NCBI GenBank assembly: GCA_035771175.1
Contig: CM069608.1
Location: 29,326,019 to 29,390,018 of the forward strand
Direction of reading: 5' to 3'
Length of the DNA: 64,000 bases
DNA from: Paratinospora sagittata
Lineage: Eukaryota > Streptophyta > Magnoliopsida > Ranunculales > Menispermaceae
Part shown: one piece after another, positions 45,613 through 59,142 of the stretch
How positions within the stretch are numbered: the stretch's first letter is position 1
Layout: each line of letters begins with the position of its first letter
Notes under the pieces: generated by a model
Databases searched by the model: none
What the model saw: the letters and a program-made list of their open reading frames with translations, nothing else
What the model was told of the DNA's origin: nothing
Position numbers and translations under genes: made by a program

Positions 45613-48338
45613 TATAATCCCCTGAATATTCTGAAAATAACTACATGCTGATTATTAAACCCTTCTTCCCAATTCAATTCAAAATCTCTCATCTTCGATC
45701 CCTTTTCCAAATATCTTCAAAAAAAAAAAACTCACGTACTCACCTTCTTTGCCGCCTTCGACGGCATCGCCCTGCGATCCTGCAATCTCGCTCGCCCTGC
45801 AAAATCGCCTCTCTCTTTCAAAACCCAATCGCACCTCTCTCGCCCTGCAATCCTTACGCTCTCGCTCTACAATCTGTAATCTCGCTCTCTCCGTTGCAAT
45901 CTTGCCCTACAACCTGAAATCTTGCTCTCTCCGCTGCAATCTTGCTACAATCTCGCCCCTCTCTCTCGAAACCAATCGCACAAACCTCCTCCTCTCTCTC
46001 GAAACCCTCTTGCTTCTCTCTTCTCTCTCTGCTCTCTTCTCTGTCTTTCTTCTCTCACGAACCAGTAACTGAAGCGCGTGAAAGACGACAAGAATCCATA
46101 GCAGTACCCACGGTGAGCAACCTCTCCTCTCTTTTTTTTCCTTTTTTTTCTTTCTCTTCGCACCATAGCTATCCCATGTTTTCACTGCCATTAACGTAGC
46201 CCAATAGTCGGAAAGAATATAGTAAAATAGAGCATGGCGATGCTCTGTTTCTCGGCTGCCACGGAAGCATCAGAAGCAGCAACACGGCTACCTCCTTATA
46301 TCTCTTCCTACTCTGGTCCATCGTCGGAAACCCCGAACCCCTGAAACCCAATCGCCCCTCGTCGGAAACCCAAACCCCTCTATCTCTGCTTCATCTGAAC
46401 TTCCACTCTGGCGGTTCCGCCTCCATTTCCACAACCACCTGCGCCACCACCACCTCTAGTAACGTCGCTTTAAGCTTCGCCTTCACTTCCACTCATGGAT
46501 CTGAAACTCGTAATCTTTGCTTCGAATCTTGAAGAATAAGAAGAAGAAGAAGAAGATTAGGTTTTATCCGATTAACGGTTGACATAACCGCTCGGGAGAT
46601 CTGGATTCTAAGTTGGAAGAAATTGAGCTGAGAGAAGGACTCTGTGATTGATGCGTGCGTGTGGAGCAGAGACACTTGAAATTTCACACACTCTCTCTCT
46701 CCCTCTTCTGACTCTTGAATTGCCGCCGTGAAAATCCTTCTCTGATTTCTCTCTATACATTTAGCAATCCTGAATCTCGCTGCTCTCTTCTCTCTTGCTC
46801 GAAGCTCTCTTTCTCTCTGCTCGCTCCGTTCCCCGCGGCACATCGCCACCACCAACAGTTGAACCAACTAATGTGCCATTTCCACTACCACTACCAAGTT
46901 CACAAGGCAAATCGACATTACCATATGAAATACCACATAGACATGTATGCGCATTATATTAATATAATATAATACAAAACAATTGATTAACGTGTGATTT
47001 ATGCGTGGATAGGTTGATAACGCTCAACGTCGAGGAATCTCAACACTTTTGGAATTTAGCGATTCAGGTGGGGATGATTCTAGGCCTTCATAATATTTTA
47101 TTTTGATATATAGATAGGAATGTTAAATTAATTAGGTCTATAATATCATTAGATTACTTATGCATGCCTATTGTACATGATTTTATATATACCATGTTGT
47201 GATTGATAGCCATGATGATATGTGTGTCAACGTGACTTCTTGTTTTGATTAGATGATAATTGGATGCATGCAATTCATGTGATATTTGAGACTCATTTAT
47301 AAATTATAATGCATGATAACGAAACGTATGACTTGGAATATTGGCATAGTAAAGTTCATGCGTGAATATTATTATAATTGACATTGTGACATGATGCCAT
47401 GTGCAGTGGAGTTTGAATATGTCTTGTGAATGCAATTAATGTCATACTTATATTGTATGTATAATGTGACATCACTAAAGAACACAATTAAGATAAGAAC
47501 TACAATTATGGGGCAGTTATTCTAAGGAATATCGCCAATGTTTATTATGGGGTAGTTATTCATAATGAATATCGCCAACGAATTTTTGATTTTGGGTAGT
47601 GTCGCCCGGGGTTTGATTCCCTAAAGGTACGTGATTTAGAATGTGATAAAACTCTCGACTCAAACAATCTAATGTTACAACGATTAATGTGTGAAACTTG
47701 TTTGTAATGTTCTTGTGTATATATCATGATAAGATGTTGTGAATCGTTTAAATGACCCACTGGGCTTTCAAGCTCACTCCTATTTTTCATATGCAGGTAC
47801 TTAAGAGAATAAAATCGCGAGTTCGTGATGTAGTTCAGAGTAATAGGGGTGGGTTAATTAATTTGTTAGTATTATGGTGATAGGACTGAATATTTTTATT
47901 TGATTTTTAAGAGTTTATTATTTGAATGGATTGTATTTATAATCGAAATTCAATGAACATTATTACGGTTAGTAAAGACCCTGTGAGTTATTTCACGTGT
48001 TAATGCCTTGGACTTGAATTCATTAATTCTATTTGATGAATGTATTTAAATGTTGTGTCCATAATGGATGGACAATGACAAGTACCCTCACAATAATTTG
48101 TATAGTGAAAGTATGTGGTCCTTGGTATGAAGATGAAAGGGTATTCGTTTATCTTAACCAGTTGTTTGGTTAGAAGAATACAAATTCATAGTGTTACAAA
48201 TTTTATTACCTATATAATGGTTATGGGTTAAGATAGACGGATACGATTAACATCTCGATTTTCAATGATTCTTCTCGATAAAATTAGAATATTCATTATT
48301 TTACTTAAAAATTAAGTTTTGAAAATCAGAGTGTTACT
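45613..48338 (+). mobile_element. Solo gypsy-type LTR inside LTR E
   Basis: The 5-bp duplication GTATA is perfect (45608-45612 and 48339-48343). The left end TATAATCCCC and right end GAGTGTTACT look like worn TGTAATACCCC and GAGTGTGACA. The part 47070-48338 aligns with 6230-7523 of the solo LTR in the GH1 intron (shared GGGGCAGTTATTCTAAGGAA and TGGGCTTTCAAGCTCAC). A CT-rich stretch at 45720-46830 makes open frames on both strands by composition; no gene is supported. Confidence 0.8.
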
Positions 48339-48343
48339 GTATA

Positions 48344-48434
48344 GGTAGTCTTGAACCTGTGAAGCCAAGAGTATAAGTAGTCTTAGCCCTGTAAGTCAAG
48401 AGTGTAGGTAGATCTCAAGCCTGTAAGTTGAGAG
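48344..48434 (+). mobile_element. Sirevirus-like LTR E, part 2 of 3
   Basis: Three hairpin units: TCTTGAACCTGTGAAGCCAA, TCTTAGCCCTGTAAGTCAAG and CTCAAGCCTGTAAGTTGAG. They continue the LTR E hairpin array and end at the GAGAG target site of LTR F. Confidence 0.8.
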
Positions 48435-48657
48435 TGTTGGCCAGTATTATAGTCCAAGAGGGGCGTGAATTGGACTTGGAGGATTTTCGTGTTACCTTTT
48501 GGTTAAAATGATTAAACAGATAAAGTGCGCAGTAAGTAATAATTAAAATAAACAAGAGCAGAAAAAATAAATGGACACAATGATTTAGAGTGGTTCGGTT
48601 CCTCTTGAACCTACGTCCACTACCTAATCACCACAATCAGAATTTTCCAATACACCA

Positions 48658-48875
48658 TTGGCTAGTCAACTTACAAGTGTGACTAGAAGCCATTTACAAA
48701 AGCCAACACAAAGGTTTGGCTCAAAGCCTTACACTAACCAACACAAGGGCTTGGTTAGAAATATGCACACGCTAACCAACACAAGGGCTTGGTTAGAAGG
48801 CCACACTCTAGCCTACACAAGGGTCTGGCTAAAAAACCACATTGTAACCAACTTACGGGCTTGGCTACAAGCCGT
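48658..48875. repeat. Tandem conserved-loop hairpins in LTR F with new stems
   Basis: Stem pairs read CTAGTCA with TGACTAG (48662-48668 and 48680-48686), AGCCA with TGGCT, CTAACCAA with TTGGTTAG (twice), TAGCC with GGCTA, and GTAACCA with TGGCTAC. Loops are ACTTACAAGTG, ACACAAGGGC or ACTTACGGGC. These stems differ wholly from the TTCTCA stems of LTRs A, B and D, yet pairing is kept. Confidence 0.85.
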
Positions 48876-49814
48876 ATAATAGTATGGTATGTTCCCGGTT
48901 GACAAACACGTCAACGATACATCAAGATTACAAATTATAGAGAGAAGTGTTCTACAACACTCTCAACAATTATAAGGTTATAATCTTGAATGAGTAAACA
49001 CCACTATTACAACCACAATGATTTAAAAGGTGCGGTGTGTTGAAATAGTTTTTCTCAAATGCAATTAATTCAAATATATATGATATGAAAACAAGACTCG
49101 AATATGCACAAGTATTCAAATATTAATTCTACCAATGATATGTATAAAGCTCAAGAATCAATATTCAATGATAATCAAAACTTTGATGATTCTAAATGTA
49201 TAAATAATTAAGATCAAGAATCAACTAACTCAAGTAATGAGCTATGAAATCGATTCAATATATTATAAGTTTAGCACATGAATCAATACAACATAATATT
49301 TATGAAACCACTAAACAAGGTACAATAGGTACAATGATATGAAGATCAAAATAAGGTTTCATAAACACTATTCAAAATGAAATCAGTTTTCAAGATATAA
49401 ACTTAAGCACAAAGCTGATTTACTCAAACAAAATCACAAGAATTGAGTTTGGGAGATTTTACCCTACTTGGGTAAGGTTGAAGCTCAGTGATTCTTCAAG
49501 TGCGATGATGTTTGATAGATATCACCTTCAAAGATGATCAAGAATCAACAAGATGTGTAAAGAACACTCAAAAACTTCTTGATTACTTGCTCAAGAGAAA
49601 CACACAAATTTCTCAAAGATTTTGAAAAATTTGGCAAACTATACGGAAGTATGAATCAAATAGCCAAATGTAGGTGAACTTTTGCTTAGAAAGATGTTTA
49701 AAATCACTCAAGAACTTGTAAAAATGCTAAGATGAAAAATGACACAAGTTCATGTATTTTTGCAAAAATTGCTCTTTAAATAAGCAAGTGTGGTATTTAT
49801 AGAAAAATACCATA

Positions 49815-50135
49815 CCGAGGCACAGGAACGTGTTCCTTAAAGGATGTGCGCGTTTCTGTTTTGAAATCTGAAACTTTTTAGATTTTCCTCAAATTAAGGA
49901 ACGCGTTCCTTATATGAGGGGCACATTCCTTAATGTGTCCGTTGGGCATAGGAGTAAAGTCCTTCATCAAGAATCACTAACTCTGTAAAATTTCTTATTT
50001 TGCCATTGACTACAGGAGTGCATTCCTAAAAAGAAGAGCACGTTCCTTTTTTCTTGATTAGAAAAATCTGACTCTCGGGAAAAACTACAGGAGTGCGTTT
50101 CTTAAGAGAGAGTGCGTTCCTTTATTGTGAAGTGA
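49815..50135. repeat. Palindrome array of GGAACGCGTTCC type in LTR F
   Basis: About eight units: GGAACGTGTTCC, GCGCGTTTC, GGAACGCGTTCC, GGCACATTCC, GGAGTGCATTCC, GAGCACGTTCC, GGAGTGCGTTTC, AGTGCGTTCC. It occupies the same LTR region as the GAAACGCGTTTC array of LTR C. Confidence 0.8.
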
Positions 50136-50621
50136 TAGAAACTCGATTTTTCGATCATAATGAGTTTAGGACTTTGTCAAACACATAGATTAACTTTTAA
50201 AAACATTTTTTTTGAAAAGACTGAAGTATAATTAACAAAGTTGAATATGTGTAAATTAATCGACTAGATAGATGATTAAAACATTCAATACGTTATACGT
50301 AAAACGATAAAACCATGCAAAGTTGGTAAAATGAATGCATGTTAATCACTAATAAAAATATGCATGATATACAATTTTATTTACGTGATTGCATAATTAT
50401 CATACTAATGTGTGTGCATGCATGATCAATAATATAATAGTGTATATGCATGAATATGATAAACTATATGCATAATTTTTGAAAAGATGCAAATCATATT
50501 GTGGTTGGAACGTATAATAGTTACTCTACAACACTAAGATTCTAAACAAGAATTATAACCATGAAGCTCTTGAATCTTTGTGCAATAATATTCCTTCCAC
50601 AAGCTTTGACAGTATAGTTGA

Positions 50622-52743
50622 TGTCACACCCCAATTTTTCGGACCTAATCATGTGCACTTTAATGGAGTGCAACTCACCAAGATCACGTAATCGAGGTGT
50701 GAGTGTTTATCAATTCCAGTCAATGCCATTATAATCAGAACATGAGTCTAAGTACATTGCCTAATCATAGTCTTCTGTGCCTGCAAACTCAAATCAACTG
50801 AGATTGGACGTCTCCATAATTACCTTGGTTCACATAAACCATATTATAATAATTCAACCAAGAAATGTTTATTACCTTGGCATTCTTAACCTTGCAGACA
50901 TTAAAGACTAGATCTATTTTCAATGTAACATAATGCATCAAATAGAGACAAAATTCTATGAAATTAAACTAACATCTCACAATTTATTTAATTGAATAAA
51001 AATAATAAACTATTCCACTATGTACTAACATAGTCATTATCAATGTACTCAATTAACATGTCCAAACATAATATTGGACATGCCAAATCAATTAGATATC
51101 GATACAACTGCTATCAAAACCATTACTCCTACAACTACTAAGTAAAGACTAATACTACACATAATCAAAACTAATACCATCATTCCTTATGCTACATCAT
51201 TAATTTCTTGGAAAAAAAAAAGAGGGGTGAGCTAATACCCAGTGGATCCCCATAGACATTTCCAAAATTCCTATTTATTAATAGCAATTACATCAAGTCA
51301 AGTTAGATAAACAAATAAGTGCAAAGCATTACGTTACAACATTAGTCTGTTTCACTGTTGTCGCTAACCATCTGTTCAGGGTTATGGACCACCCCCAAGC
51401 AAAGTCACCTTTTTTTCCTCGGAACTCTTATTGACCGGAGTCTGAAAATACCTGTCATTACGGCATATAACCTTGGCCTTTTGGAACTTCTCAGGTTAGG
51501 CCAAGACACCTTTTAATGTATTGTTATCTTTTTAATGTGTCTTTAGTGAAACAAATAAATAAAGACAAGCGGGCCAACATGATCATTATGATGTAATTAC
51601 ATATCATGCCATTATAAAATTAATCATCAAAATACACCCAACAACTCATATCGTATCATATCATAATTCAATAATAAAACAATTCTTATGGTAATCATGA
51701 TTAAGAGAGCATGGTAACATTCTTCTAATTAAAATCTCCAATCAGTAATAGAATACACATGAAGTACAAATCATGGTATGCCTAATAGTAAGCATAACAT
51801 ACACAAACGTACAATAGATAAATAACTTGCATGCAATGATGTAAGAAAGATAACGCGTATACACACATATCTAAAATGACAAGGCATAATATGCCAAAAA
51901 TAAATAAAAATTAAAGGCCAAGGATCTTCTTCACCTCGATCACTAAAATTCCTAATTCACCAAAAATCATTGGCACACGTGTTCTCAATCTATACACACA
52001 TATTACAATTTTGTTAATTACAAACGTCAATACTAGCATACGAATATGTGTATATACTCACGCTTGTGCGCGTGCTGTGTGCATATATCTAATCATAATA
52101 TATGTATATATCTATATATACATTCATATTATGAATATAGGTCATATTATATTACGGTCATGCATATAATATATTATATGTATGTGTATATTACATTATA
52201 TCTAATATATATGTGTGTATTATATTAGATGGTGGAATGATGGCGTCAGCATGAAACGAGAGAGGAAGATGAGAGAGTGATGCACGGTGGTGTTTCCTAA
52301 TAGATATTATAGAATATACTTAAATCACCTTAAAAAAAGAACAGAGGCGTTCTTGACGGGGCAGAAGAAAGAACAGAGAGTAGAAAGAAGAGAGAAGAAG
52401 ATAAGGTGGAGACGGTTGTTGTTGTCGCTCCATGCATGGCTGCGACAAAGAGAGGTACGGAAAGAGAAGAAGAGAGAAAGAAGGAGAGGAGAGAAAAGAA
52501 AGAAGAGAGGGTAAAAGACAGAGCAACGGTTGCTGCTGCTGTCGCCCCACAACCAAGACCATGGCGTTGCCATGGGAAATGTAAAAGAGGAAGGAGAGAG
52601 ATGCTCACAGTGCTTGCCGTAATATGTTGTCGGCGAGTACTCTTCGACTTAGATCGATTTGGGAGCTTGTGCGTTAGAATTGTGGGAGAACAGAACACCA
52701 AACGTGATGAAGTAAAGAAGATGGAGTAGCATTAAATATATAT
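50622..52743 (-). mobile_element. Solo gypsy-type LTR G, part 1 of 2, inside LTR F
   Basis: It begins TGTCACACCCCAATTTTTCG. A perfect GTTGA duplication lies at 50617-50621 and 59138-59142. Its other end, GGGTATTACG, is at 59128-59137. A LINE splits it at about 52743; the rest is 58729-59137. The net length is about 2.5 kb. GGGGTGAGCTAATACCCAGT near 51220 is the reverse of the module GGGCTTTCAAGCTCACCC in the other gypsy-type LTRs. Confidence 0.85.
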
Positions 52744-52800
52744 ATGTATTTTTTTTATTTTTTTTATTTTTTTGTTCGATGGATAATTGGCCACTAGGGC

Positions 52801-53160
52801 CTACAAAAAATGACCCCTGAAGAATCGGCAAGCAGATAATGGTTTAAGCCTGGGGGAGTCCAGGTAAACAAAATTGGTCGTAGAGAGGGATCCCAGGTTA
52901 GCAAGGAAATCAACACATTGATTTCCTTCCCTAAGCACGTGTTGTAGCCCGCAATTCCAGGATTGTTCAACAAGCTTCTTCCAGTCTTCAATGAGAGTCG
53001 CTAGGGGATGAAAGTAGGAGGAGGATCCATTGATGAGCTGGATAGCTACCAAAGAGTCAGATTCCACCATGATACAAGTCAATCTACGATCCCTGGCGAG
53101 CTTGAGGCCTTAACGAAGACTCCATAACTCCGCAACAATGTTGGTGGCATGGCCTATAAA
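52801..53160 (-). pseudogene. LINE RNase H-like C-terminal domain
   Basis: The minus strand reads CIMVESDSLVAIQLINGSSS, IEDWKKLVEQSWNCGLQHVL, REGNQCVDFLANLG. This is the RVT_3-type RNase H domain that ends ORF2 in many plant LINEs. It is in a different frame from the upstream part. Confidence 0.85.
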
Positions 53161-56100
53161 ACCCATGTAACCTCCAACCCATTCGCCATTGCAATTTCGT
53201 AAGAGGCTTCCATAGCTGGCAGTCCCTGGATTTCCTTTAAAAGCGTCATCTGTATTGAGTTTTAGCCAAGCTTCCTGGGGGGTCCCAAGATATCCAGAAA
53301 GGAACCTTGTAGTGGAAAAATCGGGGTAATCATTATGGGCTTGACAAATGTCCTAAAAGAGGATTCTAGCCTTGTTCCTTATGTTCGAGGTAGAGATAAA
53401 ATGTCCCACAATATGGTGAGAGTTCCTAGCTGTCCAGATGTTCCAGACTGTGGCTAGGAAATTAGCAGATCAAACATTGCTCTCATTGAGGGGGGAAGCC
53501 CGGGTGCATTTTCTTTGAATCATTGGTCCAAGGTTTGGGAGAAAAAAGTTGTAGGCAAGGAATCTTTGAAACTCTGTAACCAAACATCTTCAGCAAGAGG
53601 GCAGTCTCGAAGCACATGGATAAGATTCTCGACGTCCTGATTGCACCTCTTGCAAGTTGGGATGCTAGCCAAATGCCTGTGGTATCTAGTTTCCCCAGTT
53701 AGAAGTTTATTCTGAAGAGCAAGCCAAAGAAAAAACTTGAACTTTTGGGGCCACTTAGTTTTCCAGATCCAAGTCCAGTGAGATGGGGGGTATTATCTTG
53801 TTGAATACAAATTTTGCAAGCTGACTTGGTGGAGAAGGCTCCATTTGGATTGTCATGCCATATGAAAGTATCCTCACATGGGTGCCGGGGAATGGGGGTG
53901 CCTTGAATTATTTGCTATAGATTTGCTGAAATAGGAGTTCTCACGATATTGAGATTCCATTTTTTGTCAAAGGAGATGATGTCACCCACTTTCAGATGAT
54001 CATTCTCAGGGTGAATGTTGTCATTTAACTGACTGCAGATAGGGAGCCCATTGATCCATACATCATCCCATAAGGAAATGTGCCTGCCATTTCCTAGTCT
54101 CCAAGTCAAGCTCTTCTTTAGGCAATTCAAGCCATGATAGATGCTTTTCCAAACATAAGACGCATACCTGGGAAGATGGGTAAAAAAGAGAACTCTTCCT
54201 TTGACATATTTATCACCCATGATTTTAATCCAAGGGGCTTGCTCATCAGTAAGGAATCTCAAGCCAAGCTTTGCAAGCAAGGCTAGGTTAGTACCATCCA
54301 TATTCTTAATGCCTAAGCCTCCTTGTTTCTTGGGTACACATACTTTATCCCATCCCACGAGGTGGACCTTTTTGCAGTCTGGGGAGTCATTCCACAAAAA
54401 CCTGCGATTCAGTTTATCCAATTTGGTGCTAATACTCTTGGGAAATTTGAAGCACTGCATGGTATACAAAGGAATGGCCGAGGTGACTGATTGGATGAGA
54501 GTCATCCTACCAGTTGCATTAAGAAGCTTAGCTTCCCAACTCGCAAGCTTATTTTCAACTTTATCAATAATAGGGTGGAAAGTAGTTTTGGAGACTCTTT
54601 CATGAAGGAGAGGTAAACCCAAATACTTGCCTAAATTACCTGTAACACCAATTATACAGGTGTTGCTGATCCTTCTTGCCATGGATCTGTTGATGTTGGA
54701 TGAAACAATAAATTTGGAATTTTACAAATTAACCTTCTCACCAGATACTTCACAAAAATCGTCCAGAATACTCATCATGACTGAAGCTTGACTTGGGGTG
54801 GCCTTCGCGAAGAAAAGAAGGTCATCTGCAAAGAAAAGGTGGGACAACTTGGTACCTCTTCTAGACAAACTGATAGGTTTCCAAGAACAATTGGAAGAGG
54901 ATTCTAGAATTTTATGAGATAATCTTTCCATGCACAAAACAAAAAGATAGGGGGAAAGGGGGTCCCCTTGCCTGAGGTCTCGTTGACGCTTAAAAAGCAA
55001 GGTTAACTCCCTGTTCCAGATAATCGAATACTCCACTGAAGTAACACTGTGCATGATAAGCTCAATAAGCCAGTTAGGGAAGTTGAAAAAAACCAGAGTT
55101 TGATGGAGGAAACTCCAGCTGATTTTGTCAAACGCTTTCTCCAGATCGATCTTCGCAGTCGTGAAACCCCCTTTTCCTTTCTTCCTACGCATAGTATGGA
55201 TAACCTCTTGAGCAATTATGATACTGTCCACAGTGCTACGACCGGGAATGAAACTGTGTTGGTAGTCACCCACTATTTTCACAAGTAAAGGTCTAATTCT
55301 ACTCACAATGATTTAGGAGAGAATTTTGTAGCACACATTGTAGAGACTGATCGGTCTCATCTGGGAAATTAACTCCGGCCGATCAATCTTTGGAATAAGG
55401 GCAATCAGCGTCATGTTTAGCCTTGGATCACAAGTGGCATTCCTCCAAGCTTCAATAATCGTGTTGGTGACTTTCCTTTCCACTACTAGCCAATTATTTT
55501 GATATAATAGAGCTTGAAGACCGTCCGGGCCAGGGGCTTTCAAAGGTTTCATAGCAAAAAGGGCCTTGTACACTTCTGCCTCAGAAACTAGGACCTAGAG
55601 AGAAGCAATATCATTATCATTGAGAGGAATAAGGTGAGGAGGTCTAGTATTTTCATTTCGTCTAACTCCATCAGTTTTATAAAGGTTCATGAAATAGTTA
55701 ATCGCATGGTTCTTGAGCTCAGTAGCATCGTTGCACCAATCCTCTTCAATCATTAGAGACTCAACTTTGTTTCGAGCCCTGCGAGTGTTGGTACTGGCAT
55801 GAAAAAAGCTGGGGTTGATATCGCCTCCTCGAAGCCACTGGACCCTAGACTTTTGATACTAGAAAAATATTTCTTGACGTAAAACATTGTTGTACTCAAG
55901 AATCAGAGTTTCCTCAAGCAAGGAAAGAGAGTGCCAGTTAGCAAAATTTATAGAGTTTTGAATGCCAATTAGTCTAGCTATTAATCTCCTTTTCCTAGCA
56001 AATAAGTTCCCAAAAATCTCTTTGTTCCAGATTCGTACCTTGTCTATAAAATTTTGGATGGAATTAGGAAGAGATGAGTATTGAGGCGGCCAAGAGGCTT

Positions 56101-56863
56101 GGAGAAAATTCTTGAAACCATCATGTGAGAGCCATCCAGCCTCAAAACGAAACGACTTCTTAGAGTTATCTGGAGACATTGAAATTGTTGTATTGAGGAG
56201 CAAAGGACAGTGATCAAAATGCATGCGAGGAAGATGGTGAACACGTGCTTCCGGGAATAGGTTCTGCCAATCTGCATGGTTAAGGGCGCGATCCAACTAG
56301 TCTTTAATGAGTTGCTGACTTGATCAGCAGTTTGTCCAAGTGAACTTGGGTCCAGAGAAACCTAGATCCATGAGGCAGCAATTGTTGATCATGCTATTGA
56401 AAGAATGACATCTGTTGAGCGAGAAAGCACCACCCAGCTTCTCTTGAGAATTAGCAACTTCATTGAAATCACCAATGACCATCCATGGTCCATTGAAAAT
56501 CGTGAAGAGATGAGTGAGATATTCCCATTGACGCTTGCGTTCTGTAGGATCGCAACTTGCATACACTACTATGAGGAACCACGGAGCTGAGGAACTTTGG
56601 TCGATAAGAGCGCTGATAATGTTTTTTGATTCGAAAAGAACACTTAACTTCATAGACGTTCCTCTCTAGAGGAGTGATACACAGCCACTAAGACTAGATG
56701 TCGGGTGAGAATGAATGAAGTGCACATCATCCTTGAGAAGGAAATGGAGGTTGAGAGAGAGACATCTAGTTTCCAGCAAACAAAGAATATCAGGTTTGAA
56801 ATTTTTGCATAGTTCCTTCAATTTCGCTTGAAATTGGTGCTAACTGCACCACGACAGTTCCAT
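53161..56863 (-). pseudogene. LINE ORF2: endonuclease, reverse transcriptase, zinc-binding region
   Basis: The endonuclease starts LSWNCRGAVSTNF near 56860 and has VIGDFNEVANSQEKLGG and HFDHCPLLLN. Reverse transcriptase blocks: MKPLKAPGPDGLQALLYQ, RPISLYNVCYKILS, HSFIPGRSTVDSI, DLRQGDPLSPYLFVLCMERL, and the catalytic SHLFFADDLLFFAKA. After it come KYLGLPLLHERVS and a zf-RVT region with KFKFFLWLALQNKLL. Breaks include a frameshift near 56830, two stops near 56290-56325, stops at about 55315 and 55859, and one at 54719-54721. It is old but complete in domain order. Confidence 0.92.
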
Positions 56864-57260
56864 GATAATCTTTATTAGAAACAAAAGAGAAGAAGGGGGA
56901 ACATCAAAACACAAACAAGAATCAGGAGCAAATATCACTTTTGTTCTCTCTTCCAGCACCACGCTCTCTTGGGCTTCTACTCCTATCATATTGTGCTCCA
57001 TCATGTCTGTCACAGTTAGCTTTGTGGTTGTTTACTGTTTCAACCAATTTTTTTTTACCTTGATCCGAAGGTGCTCTTGGTGGGTTTTCGTAAGGCATAA
57101 TGGCAGTCATGCTATCTACGCATAGAGGATTGTTGAAAGAGGTGATTTTCTCAATGCTCCTATTTTGGACGACTTGGAGCAGGTTGGTACAGTTTCCTTT
57201 GGTGAATAATTTGTTTCGGAGAGGATCTGGAGCAGAATTTCCTTTCTCATGCAACACCTG

Positions 57261-58648
57261 CTACCTGTCATTATCTTGGCAAGGCTTCCTCTCTTTCCTT
57301 GCTTGATTGGCTTCTTTCTTTTGCGTACTACCTTCCATGATTGGTCCCTTGGGCGCCAGTGCAACGCGATTCTCCCCTTCTTTAGCCTTTCCTTTCCTGT
57401 AATATTCTTCTCTCCGAATTTGTTCTAAAGTTTCCTCACCTGTACGCAGGTTTGACTCCTCACTTCGTGGAACTTCCATAGTTTCTTGCTCGAAAGAAGC
57501 AAATCTGTTGGACTTTCCTAATGAGTCATTAGAGATCTTGCTAGCGGTAGGATTTCCATTCTGCTCCACAAGTTTCCTTCTTTGGGGAAGTTTCTTAACT
57601 GCTTGCAACTAGGGCCCAAACTCCTTGTCACCGGCAACCATCTGATCAGCTTACGACATGCTTTGATGATTGGTGGAGTCATTAACGGTTGGACTTTCTT
57701 CGACTCAACATTGCTCCGACTTGTGACCTACCCTCCCACATTTGAAACAAATAGTGTGGAGACCTTCATACTCAACTAATTGGGTGATCGTACCTATGAA
57801 AATTTTTGGAACGAGGGGAGCTTCAAGGTTTAGCTCCACACAAATCCTTGCATACTTCTCTCTGGTAGAAAGATTCATGTTGTGGTCAACTTTGAGCATA
57901 TTTCCCAGGGAGTTGCCAATACGTATAAGCACCGCCTCATCATAGTATTCTAATGGTAATCCAAGTAGCCTAATCTAGATAGGGATTGAGGCAATGGTGG
58001 CCTTTGATGGTTGGAAGTCAGGACACCATCTTCGGACGGAAAGATAATGATCTTGAATCACCCAAGCCCCCCTAGTTAAAGCATTAATTGTGTTTTCATC
58101 CTGACTGAACTTAACTAAAAAGAAATCAAAACCCAAATTGACAACATCAAAATTGCCAACCGTCTTCTACAAAATCCTCAATTTCGAACAAAGGTAGTGA
58201 TACCCAACTGATTTTCCCAAAAGTCTTATAATAATATTTTTTGCCAAGGTTTGCATATTCGAGCCTTTGTGAGATCATCCAAAACTATTCGGTTTGAGAG
58301 GGAGCAGTTTATACTGTCCTCCATATTTGGGTTGCTAGAAACATTCGGCACCTCCATGCATGGTTCTACAGAGATGTGATCTTCATCATTTAGGTAGTAG
58401 TCGGCATATGGGCCTTTTGGAATCCCAGAGAGAAGTTTATCCTTAAAGGATAGATGATTTATTAGTTCATTCTGTTCTATGCTACTATCGCACCCAGTCT
58501 TGTCTGAGACAGACTCCATAGTCTTGGTAGTACAATCATTCGACACTGAATGATCGAGCTTTTTCATCCTCTTGGATCTATCGAGAATATCCTCCTCTTG
58601 GGAGGAGACAAGATGAGAAGCACTCACGTCGTTCGTAGCGCTCTCCAT
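57261..58648 (-). pseudogene. LINE ORF1: nucleic-acid-binding protein with CCHC knuckle
   Basis: The start MESATNDVSASHLVSSQEED is chosen at 58648; an upstream in-frame ATG at 58705 would add residues outside the usual ORF1. A DUF4283-like part reads FSQDENTINALTRGAWVIQD and VLIRIGNSLGNMLKVD. The knuckle is CFKCGRVGHKSEQC near 57750-57708. A stop lies in the DUF4283-like part near 57975 and frames shift around 58230. ORF1 binds element RNA in this class. Confidence 0.85.
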
Positions 58649-58728
58649 CGCTTTGTGATTAGCGAGGAATAATGTTATACACAAAATCTCATGAACCAAT
58701 TTCAACTTTGATGAAACATGGTCATAGC

Positions 58729-58915
58729 AGCATTATATATTTATACATAGGTAGGAAATATTATTAGCAATAAAATTGTTGTTCTAATAGGATAAATATT
58801 TGAAGTAGTAGGTCTTTAACTTCATTTCTAATTTTAGGTTTAGATTTAGATCCAATATTTATATTAATGTATAATTTCAAGATTACCACAGAATAAATTT
58901 CAAGCACCAACATGA

Positions 58916-58979
<64 letters not shown>

Positions 58980-59137
58980 TTATATTTTTTCCACTATAAT
59001 GTACGCTGGCAACCTAATCTATATTTTATTCCAATTATATATATATATCTTCACCCTTTAGTTGAAAATAAATTTAAGATAGTAATTTTAGGAATTTAAT
59101 AAATTATAAAATTAACTAAAAGTTTGCGGGTATTACG
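58729..59137 (-). mobile_element. Solo gypsy-type LTR G, part 2 of 2
   Basis: This is the LTR 5' end on the minus strand: CGTAATACCCGCAAACTTT from 59137 downward. The terminal CA has become CG (plus strand). It contains the TTA microsatellite. Confidence 0.8.
58917..58979. repeat. (TTA)n microsatellite, about 21 units
   Basis: An uninterrupted TTA run inside LTR G, the longest simple repeat in the window and probably variable in length. Confidence 0.95.
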
Positions 59138-59142
59138 GTTGA

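Larger units (their letters stand above)
48435..50621 (-). mobile_element. Sirevirus-like LTR F, part 1 of 2, minus orientation
   Basis: It begins TGTTGGCCAGTATTATAGTCC on the plus strand. A perfect GAGAG duplication flanks the whole LTR at 48430-48434 and 59259-59263. It is interrupted at 50621 by another LTR and ends at 59143-59258. Without that insertion it is about 2.3 kb. Confidence 0.85.
52750..58728 (-). mobile_element. Full-length L1-type LINE inside LTR G
   Basis: ORF1 and ORF2 are in the standard order on the minus strand, about 6 kb, ending in an A-rich tail (T-rich on plus, 52750-52775). An imperfect duplication starting AGCATTA lies at 52728-52743 and 58729-58743. Both ORFs have stops or frameshifts, so it is inactive. 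Confidence 0.9.

Noticed and set aside
45645..46972. Several overlapping open frames on both strands
   Set aside because: They come from low-complexity CT-rich sequence inside a solo LTR; no codon pattern or domain.
52287..52729. Open frames rich in Arg, Lys and Glu, and their opposite-strand shadows
   Set aside because: Purine-rich sequence inside LTR G; no recognisable protein.
58905..58990. The long TTA run as a scaffold or origin signal
   Set aside because: It is an ordinary trinucleotide microsatellite.
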